This document shows, piece after piece, positions 1-7,167 of a DNA stretch of 25,805 nt. Numbering within the stretch: the stretch's first letter is position 1; each line of letters starts with the position of its first letter. Under the pieces are notes generated by a model. It was not told the origin of the DNA and made no database searches. It was given only the letters and a program-made list of their open reading frames with translations. A program made the position numbers and the translations under genes. The DNA comes from Bacteroidales bacterium UBA1797 (GTDB taxonomy: Bacteria > Bacteroidota > Bacteroidia > Bacteroidales > VadinHA17): contig DCFT01000124.1 of NCBI GenBank assembly GCA_002319885.1, positions 1 through 25,805 of the forward strand, given 5' to 3'.

Positions 1-923
1 TTACATGGAAGGATTTTCAGGCACGTAACAACAATGAACTCGTAGCAATCCTGGGAAATTTTGTAAACCGGGCACTTGTTCTAACCAATAATTATTATGG
101 AGGGAAAGTCCCGGAAAGGGGTAAACTTGAAACAGGTGATCTTTCAGTGCTGAATGAGATAACCCGCTTTAAGGAAAACGTGGAAAACTGTCTTGAAACC
201 TACAGATTCCGTGAAGGGCTTAAAGAAGCAATGAACCTTGCACGGCTTGGCAATAAATATCTGGCCGATTCTGAACCATGGAAAGTGATCAAAACCGATC
301 CTGAACGAGTAAAAACTATTATGAATATTGCTTTGCAGATTACTGCAAATCTGACCATAATCTGTGAACCATTTCTTCCTTTCTCGATGGAGAAATTACG
401 CGGTATAATTAATATGGATGCTTTGATATGGGAAAATGCAGGTAAAAAGGATCTGCTTCTCCCGGGTCATTTAATTAATAAACCTGAATTACTCTTTGAA
501 AAAATTGAAGACGAAGAAATTACACGACAGTTAAATAAGCTTCTCGACACAAAAAAAGCAAACGAGGAATCAGGTGCCAAAATCATCGCCGGGAAGGACC
601 CTGTTACATTTGATGATTTTACAAAGATAGATATCAGAACAGCTACAATTCTTGAAGCCGAGAAGGTCCCAAAAACCACTAAATTGCTCAAACTCAAGAT
701 AGATACAGGCCTCGATATCCGGACTATTGTTTCGGGTATTGCAGAGTATTTTGAACCTGAAGCCATAATTGGCAGACAGATCTCAGTTATTGCCAACCTT
801 GAACCCCGGAAAATAAAAGGTATCGAATCGAAAGGTATGATCCTGATGGCAGAAGATAAGAATGGTAAGTTGGTTATAGTTACCCCTGAAGAGAAAGTAA
901 GTAACGGTAGTATGATAAAATAA
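1..923 (+). CDS. metG: Methionyl-tRNA synthetase, C-terminal part (5' truncated)
   Basis: This is the 3' end of the enzyme that charges tRNA-Met with methionine in the cytoplasm. The reading frame is open from base 3 and enters from outside the window, so the true start is not visible; the first internal ATG-like codon at 147 is not the start. The first residues (TWKDFQARNNNELVAILGNF) and the segment around EPWKVIKTDPERV match the helical anticodon-binding domain of class Ia MetRS. A linker follows, then a C-terminal OB-fold tRNA-binding domain of the Trbp111/EMAPII type, starting near DFTKIDIRTATILEAEKVP and ending with NLEPRKIKGIESKGMILMAE. This C-terminal appendage is common in Bacteroidota MetRS and mediates dimerisation and tRNA binding. 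The catalytic HIGH and KMSKS motifs lie upstream of the window. The gene converges on the next gene with only three bases between the stop codons. Confidence 0.96.
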   Translation, partial: TWKDFQARNNNELVAILGNFVNRALVLTNNYYGGKVPERGKLETGDLSVLNEITRFKENVENCLETYRFREGLKEAMNLARLGNKYLADSEPWKVIKTDPERVKTIMNIALQITANLTIICEPFLPFSMEKLRGIINMDALIWENAGKKDLLLPGHLINKPELLFEKIEDEEITRQLNKLLDTKKANEESGAKIIAGKDPVTFDDFTKIDIRTATILEAEKVPKTTKLLKLKIDTGLDIRTIVSGIAEYFEPEAIIGRQISVIANLEPRKIKGIESKGMILMAEDKNGKLVIVTPEEKVSNGSMIK

Positions 924-926
924 TTA

Positions 927-1886
927 TTATTTTCTTGAAATCCAGGTACCTGGAAACTTTTTCAGGATACTGTCTTTTTTGGTAACAGCTGTATTCTGAT
1001 CTTTACACTTAATTGCGCAAACCCTGTAAAAACCATTATCAGCCGCTATAATTTCAGGAGAAAAACCTTCTTCTTTCAACATGTTTGCCTGAGAATCAGC
1101 ATTACCTTTTGATTTAAAACTACCTGTAATCACAAAATAAGTATTCTCTTCAAAAGCTACCGGTTCTGCTGCAACTGAAGCAGGCGGCTCATTTAAAACC
1201 GGTTGAGCAGCTCCTTCATCTTTTTTGTACTCATTTAAATTACCTCCATCCACAGCCTGTTTATTATTTTCAAATTCAGCTGTAACAAGAGGATTCATAG
1301 TTGTTGCTTCGGCCTTTGATTTGAAGAGATCCGTCTTTAACGGAACAAGAACCAGAAGTGAAAGAAGGGGTATGATAACAGCAGCTCTCCATAATACCTT
1401 TCTTATTGAAGTTTGCCTTAAAGGATCCTTCTCTAAATGCCTTATAACCCGTTTTCTTACATCATATCCTTCAAGAGGGAAGCATTGAAATGGCTCAAGA
1501 CCATAGGAATCGAGATGATAGTTAACATTTTTATCAGGCTCAAACTGAACATTTCCTTCCTGATTATTCACAAAGCTTCCGATATTATCAAAAACGAACT
1601 TCTCTCCTTTTTCCAGTTTCCTTCGAAGCCCGAGAACAAATTCTCCGACTATATTTCTTGCGTCACCATAACTTATATTTAAAGAGGCAGAGATCTTCCC
1701 AATCAACAGGCCATCATTATGATTCAGGTTCCTGTTAAAAGAAATCTGTTTTACCGGCGGGAAAAATGTACCCGTGCTCTTATCTATTCTGGCTGGCGTA
1801 TAGTTTCCTATAAAACCCCCAAAACCCGGAACGATCACACAATCGTGTCCAAATAATAATTCTCTTACAAAAGCTGTTACATCCAC
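927..1886 (-). CDS. HU-CCDC81 and SPOR domain protein (envelope peptidoglycan-binding)
   Basis: A 319-residue single-pass membrane protein. Residues about 1-140 resemble the paired HU-like (CCDC81-type) domains found in Bacteroidota, with the typical opening LFGHDCVIVPGFGGFIGNY and a second half around KLEKGEKFVFDNIGSF. One hydrophobic segment (about 164-183) follows, then a low-complexity linker rich in A, E and P (about 190-247), and a C-terminal SPOR domain (about 248-318, TYFVITGSFKSKGNAD). SPOR domains bind peptidoglycan stripped of stem peptides at division sites, so the topology is likely HU part in the cytoplasm and SPOR in the periplasm. The start codon is GTG: upstream in-frame codons contain no ATG, GTG or TTG before a stop. 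A plausible role, by inference, is linking the nucleoid or another cytoplasmic partner to septal peptidoglycan. The family architecture is known in Bacteroidota, but its function is not settled. Confidence 0.88.
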   Translation of the reverse strand: MDVTAFVRELLFGHDCVIVPGFGGFIGNYTPARIDKSTGTFFPPVKQISFNRNLNHNDGLLIGKISASLNISYGDARNIVGEFVLGLRRKLEKGEKFVFDNIGSFVNNQEGNVQFEPDKNVNYHLDSYGLEPFQCFPLEGYDVRKRVIRHLEKDPLRQTSIRKVLWRAAVIIPLLSLLVLVPLKTDLFKSKAEATTMNPLVTAEFENNKQAVDGGNLNEYKKDEGAAQPVLNEPPASVAAEPVAFEENTYFVITGSFKSKGNADSQANMLKEEGFSPEIIAADNGFYRVCAIKCKDQNTAVTKKDSILKKFPGTWISRK

Positions 1887-1910
1887 TTCTGATTCTTCTT
1901 TTAATCAATA

Positions 1911-1927
1911 CAAATTTAACAAATTTA
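1911..1927 (-). promoter_or_regulatory. Tandem -7 boxes TAAATTTG for the HU/SPOR gene
   Basis: On the - strand the 8-mer TAAATTTG occurs twice, at 1927-1920 and 1918-1911, a 9-bp tandem repeat. Both copies fit the Bacteroidota -7 consensus TAnnTTTG exactly and lie 25-40 bases upstream of the GTG start. Either copy could be the promoter. No convincing -33 TTTG element was found at the usual spacing. Confidence 0.5.
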
Positions 1928-1998
1928 AATTAATCCCGGAGTTTAATTAGTGCGTATAAGATTTTTCCTTGTCTAATTTTGTCCTAAATACTCTGGAA

Positions 1999-2048
1999 CC
2001 CCACTGGAATATTTACTGTTTCAGACTTACAGGCTCCGGAGAGTGGGG
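1999..2048. repeat. Inverted repeat CCCCACT / AGTGGGG between divergent genes
   Basis: A 7-bp perfect inverted repeat (1999-2005 with 2042-2048) encloses about 36 bases. Inside are a small CTGT/ACAG pair (2016-2019 with 2029-2032) and the 8-bp palindrome CTCCGGAG (2034-2041). It lies in the 257-base divergent gap and is not followed by a T-run on either strand, so it is a poor intrinsic terminator. It could be an operator, a folded leader or chance; no known RNA family is recognised. Confidence 0.3.
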
Positions 2049-2113
2049 CTAAAAACATTTCTTAACCCTTAACCACCATAATTGTTTAACAGGAAAATTT
2101 AGTAAAAAATCCT

Positions 2114-2121
2114 TATATTCG
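2114..2121 (+). promoter_or_regulatory. Possible -7 box (TATATTCG) for the wbp operon
   Basis: TATATTCG differs from the Bacteroidota -7 consensus TAnnTTTG at one base and lies 22 bases before the wbpE ATG. A TTG occurs at 2082-2084, but its 29-base spacing is longer than the usual 19-21, so support for a -33 element is weak. Confidence 0.33.
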
Positions 2122-2143
2122 TAATTCAAAATTTTCGTTTGAA

Positions 2144-3271
2144 ATGAGAGAAATACAGATGGTTGACCTGAAAGCTCAGTATGAGAGCATCAGGCCTGAA
2201 ATTGATAGTGCTATAAAATCAGTACTCGAATCAACAGCTTTTATCAAAGGTCCTGACGTAAAGCTGTTTGAAGAGGAACTTCAGGAGTACATGGGTGTCT
2301 CTCATGTTATCTCCTGTGCTAACGGTACTGATGCACTTCATCTTGCTATGATGGTTCTTGATCTTAAACCCGGAGATGAAGTAATAACAACTGATTTCAC
2401 TTTTATTGCAACAATTGAGGTTGTTGCTTTGCTGGGGCTGAAACCGGTTATAGTTGATCCCGAACCCGGAACCTTTAATATATCTGTAGAAGAGATAAAA
2501 AAGGCTATAACATCAAAAACGAAAGCTATCGTCCCGGTTCACCTTTTTGGTCAATGTGCTGATATGGAAAGCATAATGGCTCTGGCAAAGGAACATAATC
2601 TCTTAATAATTGAAGATGCAGCTCAGGCAACCGGTACGGATTACCATTTTAAAGACGGTACGACTAAAAAAGCAGGAACTATCGGACATATAGGTACAAC
2701 ATCATTCTTCCCTTCCAAAAATCTTGGTTGTTATGGCGATGGAGGTGCACTCTATACCAACGATGAAGCAATTGCCAGGAAACTCAGAAGTATTGCTAAC
2801 CATGGAATGAAGGTAAGATATCATTACGACAATATTGGTGTTAATTCACGGTTGGATACTATTCAGGCAGCGGTATTACGGGTGAAACTCAAACACCTTT
2901 CACGATTCAATGAGGCCCGTAAAAAAGTTGCTGACGCTTATGATAAAGCATTTGCAAACTGCAGTTCGGTTACAATTCCGGAAAGAGCAACATATTCATC
3001 ACATATTTTTCATCAGTATACAATCAAAGTTAAAGACGGAAAACGGGATGGACTTAAGAATTTTCTTGAGTCAAAAGATATACCTTCAATGGTATATTAT
3101 CCGGGTCCCCTTCATCTGCAAAATGCCTATGGTTATCTGGGCTATAAAGAGCAGGATCTGCCTGTCACAACCTCACTCTGCAAAGAAGTACTCTCTTTGC
3201 CTATGCATCCCAACATGGAAAAGGAACAACTTGATTATATAATACATAATGTTTTAGATTTTTTCCAATAA
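2144..3271 (+). CDS. wbpE: UDP-2-acetamido-2-deoxy-3-oxo-glucuronate aminotransferase (WbpE-like, DegT family)
   Basis: A PLP-dependent sugar aminotransferase of the DegT/DnrJ/EryC1/StrS family, 375 residues, a normal length. In the Wbp pathway WbpE transfers an amino group from glutamate to C3 of the 3-keto sugar nucleotide made by WbpB. Visible marks are CANGTDALHLAM (about 58-69, phosphate binding), IIEDAAQATG (155-164, with D158 and Q161 contacting the cofactor) and TSFFPSKNLGCYGDGGA with the PLP-binding lysine at K192. Segments such as GVNSRLDTIQAAVL and SLPMHP closely resemble Pseudomonas aeruginosa WbpE as I recall it. The start at 2144 gives MREIQMVDLKAQY; an ATG five codons later would also fit, and there is no Shine-Dalgarno to decide. 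It is the first gene of the six-gene operon, with wbpD nine bases downstream. Assignment to WbpE rather than another DegT aminotransferase rests on the WbpD, WbpB and WbpA neighbours. Confidence 0.92.
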   Translation: MREIQMVDLKAQYESIRPEIDSAIKSVLESTAFIKGPDVKLFEEELQEYMGVSHVISCANGTDALHLAMMVLDLKPGDEVITTDFTFIATIEVVALLGLKPVIVDPEPGTFNISVEEIKKAITSKTKAIVPVHLFGQCADMESIMALAKEHNLLIIEDAAQATGTDYHFKDGTTKKAGTIGHIGTTSFFPSKNLGCYGDGGALYTNDEAIARKLRSIANHGMKVRYHYDNIGVNSRLDTIQAAVLRVKLKHLSRFNEARKKVADAYDKAFANCSSVTIPERATYSSHIFHQYTIKVKDGKRDGLKNFLESKDIPSMVYYPGPLHLQNAYGYLGYKEQDLPVTTSLCKEVLSLPMHPNMEKEQLDYIIHNVLDFFQ

Positions 3272-3280
3272 ATAATCATT

Positions 3281-3859
3281 ATGGAGAAGGAGTATTTTGC
3301 CCACGAGACAGCTGTAATAGATGAAGGCTGTAAAATCGGAAAAGGAACAAAGATATGGCATTTCAGCCACGTTATGACAGGTTCTGAAATAGGCGAAAAC
3401 TGCAACATTGGCCAGAATGTTGTCATCTCACCGGGAGTAAAGCTTGGTAGAAACGTCAAAGTACAGAACAATGTTTCAATCTATACTGGCGTAACATGCG
3501 AAGATGATGTCTTCCTGGGACCGTCAATGGTATTTACAAATGTAATTAATCCCAGGAGCGCTATTATCAGGAAAGACAGTTATTCAGTCACTATCGTTGA
3601 AAAAGGAGCCTCAATCGGAGCCAATTCCACTATTGTGTGCGGGAATAAAATCGGGAGGTTTTCGTTCATCGGCGCAGGAGCCGTAGTTACAAAAGATGTA
3701 AAGCCATATTCACTGGTTATAGGCAATCCGGCCAGACATACGGGATGGATGAGTGAGTATGGTCATAAACTTAAATTTGACTCTGACGGTTTTGCAGAAT
3801 GTCCTGAAAGCGGAGAAAGGTACAGGATTGAGAATGATAAAGTTTCTAAAATATATTAG
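3281..3859 (+). CDS. wbpD: UDP-2-acetamido-3-amino-2,3-dideoxyglucuronate N-acetyltransferase (WbpD-like)
   Basis: A 192-residue left-handed beta-helix acetyltransferase that uses acetyl-CoA to acetylate the 3-amino group made by WbpE, giving UDP-GlcNAc(3NAc)A. Hexapeptide repeats run from about residue 12 to 145 (for example IGENCNIGQNVVISPGVKLG). The segments WHFSHVMTGSEIG (26-38), DDVFLGPSMVFTNVINPRSA (75-94) and GNPARHTGWMSEYG (148-161) agree closely with Pseudomonas WbpD and Bordetella WlbB as I remember them. The last 30 residues form a short extension with AECPESGERYRIE, which many homologues carry and which may fold over the active site. It lies between wbpE (9 bases upstream) and wbpB (24 bases downstream), in the same operon. 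The order E-D-B-A is the reverse of the Pseudomonas order. Confidence 0.93.
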   Translation: MEKEYFAHETAVIDEGCKIGKGTKIWHFSHVMTGSEIGENCNIGQNVVISPGVKLGRNVKVQNNVSIYTGVTCEDDVFLGPSMVFTNVINPRSAIIRKDSYSVTIVEKGASIGANSTIVCGNKIGRFSFIGAGAVVTKDVKPYSLVIGNPARHTGWMSEYGHKLKFDSDGFAECPESGERYRIENDKVSKIY

Positions 3860-3883
3860 TATTTTTGTTCACATTTTAACTAT

Positions 3884-4843
3884 ATGAGTATGACAGAATC
3901 TCCTAAAAATTTCGGGATTATTGGCGTTGCAGGTTATATAGCTGTAAGACACCTTCATGCAATAAAGGAAACAGGTAATAACCTGCTAGCCAGTCTCGAT
4001 AAATTTGACAGTGTCGGGCGTATTGACAGTTATTTCCCTGAAAGTGAATTTTTTGTCGAGTTTGAAAGATACGACAGACATTTTGATAAACTTAAACGTA
4101 AAGGAACAAAGATTGACTACGTGAGTATCTGTTCCCCGAATTATCTGCACGACTCTCATATCAGATTTGCCTTGCGTCATCAGGCTGAAGCGATCTGCGA
4201 AAAACCGATCGTTCTGAATCCGTGGAATATAGATGCATTGCAGGAGATTGAAAATGAGACAGGCCGCAAAATATATACTGTTCTTCAATTACGTCTTCAT
4301 CCCAAAATAATGGAGTTACGGGAGAAGATCAGAAATGGGCCAAAAGATAAGATATACGATATCGACATGACATATGTAACCAGCAGGGGAAACTGGTATT
4401 CTGTCTCATGGAAGGGAGATAATCAGAAATCGGGAGGAGTGGCGACCAATATAGGAATTCACTTCTTCGACATGCTGAGCTGGATCTTTGGCGAACCACG
4501 GAAAAATATTGTTCATTTGTCTGAGCCCGATAAAGCTGCAGGTTATCTGGAACTCGAAAAAGCCAGGGTAAGATGGTTCCTGAGTATTGATTATAATGAT
4601 ATTCCGGCTTCATATAAAGAGAGCGGTAAAAGAACTTTCAGATCCATAACTGTTGATGGCGAGGAGATAGAATTCAGTGAAGGTTTTACGGACCTTCATA
4701 CTCTGACCTATAAAGAGATACTTGCAGGAAAAGGATTTGGTCTTAAAGATGCCCGCCAATCAGTAGAGACGGCATACTTAATCAGAAATGCAAAACCTTT
4801 AGGACCTAAGGGAGACTATCATCCATTTTTAAAAACAATTTAA
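3884..4843 (+). CDS. wbpB: UDP-N-acetyl-2-amino-2-deoxyglucuronate 3-dehydrogenase (WbpB-like)
   Basis: A GFO/IDH/MocA-family NAD-dependent oxidoreductase of 319 residues. It oxidises C3 of UDP-GlcNAcA to the ketone that WbpE aminates; in the Pseudomonas system WbpB regenerates its NAD using 2-oxoglutarate, coupled to WbpE turnover. The nucleotide-binding fold opens with NFGIIGVAGYIAVRHLHAIK (9-28), which carries the AGYIA variant of the glycine motif typical of WbpB. Also visible are YVSICSPNYLHDSHI (79-93), the catalytic-loop lysine of EKP at K107, LQLRLHP (134-140) and GVATNIGIHFFDML (185-198) with the conserved H193. The C-terminal part has EEIEFSEGFTDLHTLTYKEI and AGKGFGLKDARQSVETAYLI, again WbpB-like. 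Start: ATG 3884 precedes a second ATG two codons later (MSMTE), and either could be used. wbpA begins three bases after the stop. Confidence 0.93.
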   Translation: MSMTESPKNFGIIGVAGYIAVRHLHAIKETGNNLLASLDKFDSVGRIDSYFPESEFFVEFERYDRHFDKLKRKGTKIDYVSICSPNYLHDSHIRFALRHQAEAICEKPIVLNPWNIDALQEIENETGRKIYTVLQLRLHPKIMELREKIRNGPKDKIYDIDMTYVTSRGNWYSVSWKGDNQKSGGVATNIGIHFFDMLSWIFGEPRKNIVHLSEPDKAAGYLELEKARVRWFLSIDYNDIPASYKESGKRTFRSITVDGEEIEFSEGFTDLHTLTYKEILAGKGFGLKDARQSVETAYLIRNAKPLGPKGDYHPFLKTI

Positions 4844-4846
4844 ATC

Positions 4847-6136
4847 ATGTACAATAAACTTATTCAAAAGGAAACCAGACTCTCAGTTATCGGTTTAGGT
4901 TATGTTGGACTGCCAATAGCTCTGGAGTTTGCAAAACAAATTAAAGTTGTGGGTTTTGATATTAAACCCGAGAGAATTGAGCTTATGAAAAAGGACATTG
5001 ATCCCAGTAATGAACTCACATCTGAAGCATTTAAAAATTCGGATATAGTATTTACCAGTGATCCTTCAATCCTGAAAACTGCCTCATTCCATATTATAGC
5101 TGTTCCGACACCTACGACCAAAACTAATCTGCCTGATCTTACTCCTGTCCTTAAAGCATCTGAAACAGTTGGCAGAATCTTAAAGAAAGGCGACTATGTA
5201 GTATATGAATCAACAGTATACCCGGGATGCACGGAGGATGACTGTGTGCCTGTACTTGAGAGGTATTCACAATTAAAATGCGGAACTGATTTTAAAGTTG
5301 GCTTCTCTCCTGAAAGAATAAATCCGGGTGATCATAATCATACTCTTACCAAAATTGTAAAAGTAACCAGCGGGTGCGATGAAGAATCGGCTGAAAACAT
5401 TGCCAAAACGTACGAGCTTATCATTAAAGCAGGTGTTCACCGGGCAAGCTCTATAAAAGTTGCTGAGTCGGCAAAGATTATTGAAAATACCCAGCGCGAT
5501 ATAAACATCGCATTTATGAATGAACTGTCAATAATTTTTAACCGACTAGGTATCAATACCTTTGAAGTACTTGAAGCGGCAGGAACAAAATGGAATTTTC
5601 TTAAGTTTTACCCCGGTCTCGTGGGAGGACATTGTATCGGCGTTGATCCCTACTATCTCTCCTTCAAGGCAAAAGCACTTGGATATCATCCCCAGATGAT
5701 AGATTCGGGAAGATTCGTAAATGATAGCATGGGAAGATATATCGGGAAACAAACTGTCAAAAAAATTATTGCCGAAGGAAAAAATCTAAAGAATGCGCGC
5801 GTTCTGATGATGGGAATTACTTTCAAAGAAGATGTTACCGATATCCGCAATTCGAAAGTAGTGGATATCATCGATGAGCTCGATGATTTTGGCATATCGG
5901 TCGATGTCATCGATCCCGGAGCTGGAAAACATGAGGTAAAAGAAGAATATAAGATCGATCTGAAAACACAACCTGAAGGAAAATATGACGCAGTGATACT
6001 GGCCGTAAGTCACAAAGAATATGTAAAACTTGATGAATCATATTTTGCAGCACTTTTAAATGAAGACGGAATTGTTGTTGATGTGAAGGGTGTACTTCGC
6101 GGGAAAATTAAAAATCTTAACTATTGGAGCCTCTAA
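4847..6136 (+). CDS. wbpA: UDP-N-acetylglucosamine 6-dehydrogenase (WbpA role, TviB-type)
   Basis: A UDP-sugar 6-dehydrogenase of 429 residues. It oxidises the C6 hydroxyl of a UDP-N-acetylhexosamine to the carboxylate in two NAD-dependent steps, the entry reaction of the Wbp pathway. The NAD fold shows IGLGYVGLP (15-23). The active site shows ESTVYPGCTED (121-131), KVAESAKIIENTQRDINIAF (204-223, with catalytic K210) and GLVGGHCIGVDPYYL (257-271) with the thiohemiacetal-forming C263. The C-terminal UDP-binding domain contains ARVLMMGITFKEDVTDIRNS. The central motifs resemble Vi-antigen TviB, so the sequence alone leaves open UDP-GlcNAc versus UDP-GalNAc as substrate; the adjacent wbpB, wbpE and wbpD favour UDP-GlcNAc. 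The last 13 bases overlap the start of galE. Confidence 0.9.
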   Translation: MYNKLIQKETRLSVIGLGYVGLPIALEFAKQIKVVGFDIKPERIELMKKDIDPSNELTSEAFKNSDIVFTSDPSILKTASFHIIAVPTPTTKTNLPDLTPVLKASETVGRILKKGDYVVYESTVYPGCTEDDCVPVLERYSQLKCGTDFKVGFSPERINPGDHNHTLTKIVKVTSGCDEESAENIAKTYELIIKAGVHRASSIKVAESAKIIENTQRDINIAFMNELSIIFNRLGINTFEVLEAAGTKWNFLKFYPGLVGGHCIGVDPYYLSFKAKALGYHPQMIDSGRFVNDSMGRYIGKQTVKKIIAEGKNLKNARVLMMGITFKEDVTDIRNSKVVDIIDELDDFGISVDVIDPGAGKHEVKEEYKIDLKTQPEGKYDAVILAVSHKEYVKLDESYFAALLNEDGIVVDVKGVLRGKIKNLNYWSL

Positions 6137-7167
6137 ATCAGAAAAAAATACTGGTAACGGGTGGAACGGGCTATATCGGTTCCCATACTACAGTTGAACT
6201 GATTGAAGCCGGCTTTGATCCTGTAATCGTTGATAACCTTTATAACTCCGATGCTCAGGTAGTAGATAATATACAAAAAATTACAGGTGTCAGGCCGCTT
6301 CTGGAAGTATTTGATCTTTGTGATTCTGTAAAACTGGGAAAATTTATCCTTAAACATAAAGATATACAAGCTGTTATTCATTTCGCAGCATATAAAGCTG
6401 TAGGTGAATCTGTTAGAAACCCAATTGCTTATTATCGCAATAATCTCTTATCGCTGATCAATCTGCTGGATGTAATGAAACGTTATGAGATCCCCAACCT
6501 GGTGTTCTCATCCTCCTGTACAGTTTACGGACAACCTGAAAAGCTTCCCGTGACTGAAGATACTCCACTCCAACCGGCAACCTCTCCTTATGGTAATACA
6601 AAACAAATAGGAGAATCAATAATCAGGGATACTACATGTTCTGACAAGAACCTTAAGGCAATTTCCTTAAGATATTTTAACCCTATTGGTGCACATCCAT
6701 CGGCCCTTATAGGAGAATTACCAAGAGGTATTCCTGAAAATCTTGTGCCATATCTGACACAAACAGGATATGGCATAAGAGAAGAGCTCAAAGTTTTCGG
6801 CAATGATTATAATACTCCCGACGGATCATGCATCAGAGACTATCTTCATGTTGTTGATCTTGCTAAAGCACATGTGGTTTCAATAAAAAGACTCTTTGAG
6901 AAAAAGAATAAATCAGATTTTGAAGTATTCAACCTCGGTACAGGCCATGGAGTTTCGGTTCTCGAGGCTATTAGATCTTTCGAACGTGTTTCGGGAATTA
7001 AACTGAAATACAAGATAACAGGCAGAAGGCCAGGGGATATAGAAAAAATATGGGCCGACCCAGGCTATGCAAATACAGAGCTTGGCTGGAAAACCCTGAG
7101 TTCACTCGATCAGGCGATGAAAACTGCCTGGGATTGGGAAAAAATGATAAGGAGTAACAACCTATGA
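6124..7167 (+). CDS. galE: UDP-glucose 4-epimerase
   Basis: A short-chain dehydrogenase family epimerase, 347 residues, that interconverts UDP-glucose and UDP-galactose, and possibly the N-acetyl forms. The Rossmann motif is VTGGTGYIGSH (11-21). FSSSCTVYGQPEKLPVTED (128-146) holds the catalytic serine region (S131), and SPYGNTKQIGE (154-164) gives the Y156-xxx-K160 pair. ALRYFNPIGAHPS-type residues and the segment DYNTPDGSCIRDYLHVVDLA are typical of GalE. The start must be TTG at 6124: an in-frame stop lies at 6118-6120 and no ATG precedes the NAD motif. This makes a 13-base overlap with wbpA, suggesting translational coupling. The end overlaps rfbB by four bases (ATGA). Confidence 0.94.
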   Translation: MEPLNQKKILVTGGTGYIGSHTTVELIEAGFDPVIVDNLYNSDAQVVDNIQKITGVRPLLEVFDLCDSVKLGKFILKHKDIQAVIHFAAYKAVGESVRNPIAYYRNNLLSLINLLDVMKRYEIPNLVFSSSCTVYGQPEKLPVTEDTPLQPATSPYGNTKQIGESIIRDTTCSDKNLKAISLRYFNPIGAHPSALIGELPRGIPENLVPYLTQTGYGIREELKVFGNDYNTPDGSCIRDYLHVVDLAKAHVVSIKRLFEKKNKSDFEVFNLGTGHGVSVLEAIRSFERVSGIKLKYKITGRRPGDIEKIWADPGYANTELGWKTLSSLDQAMKTAWDWEKMIRSNNL

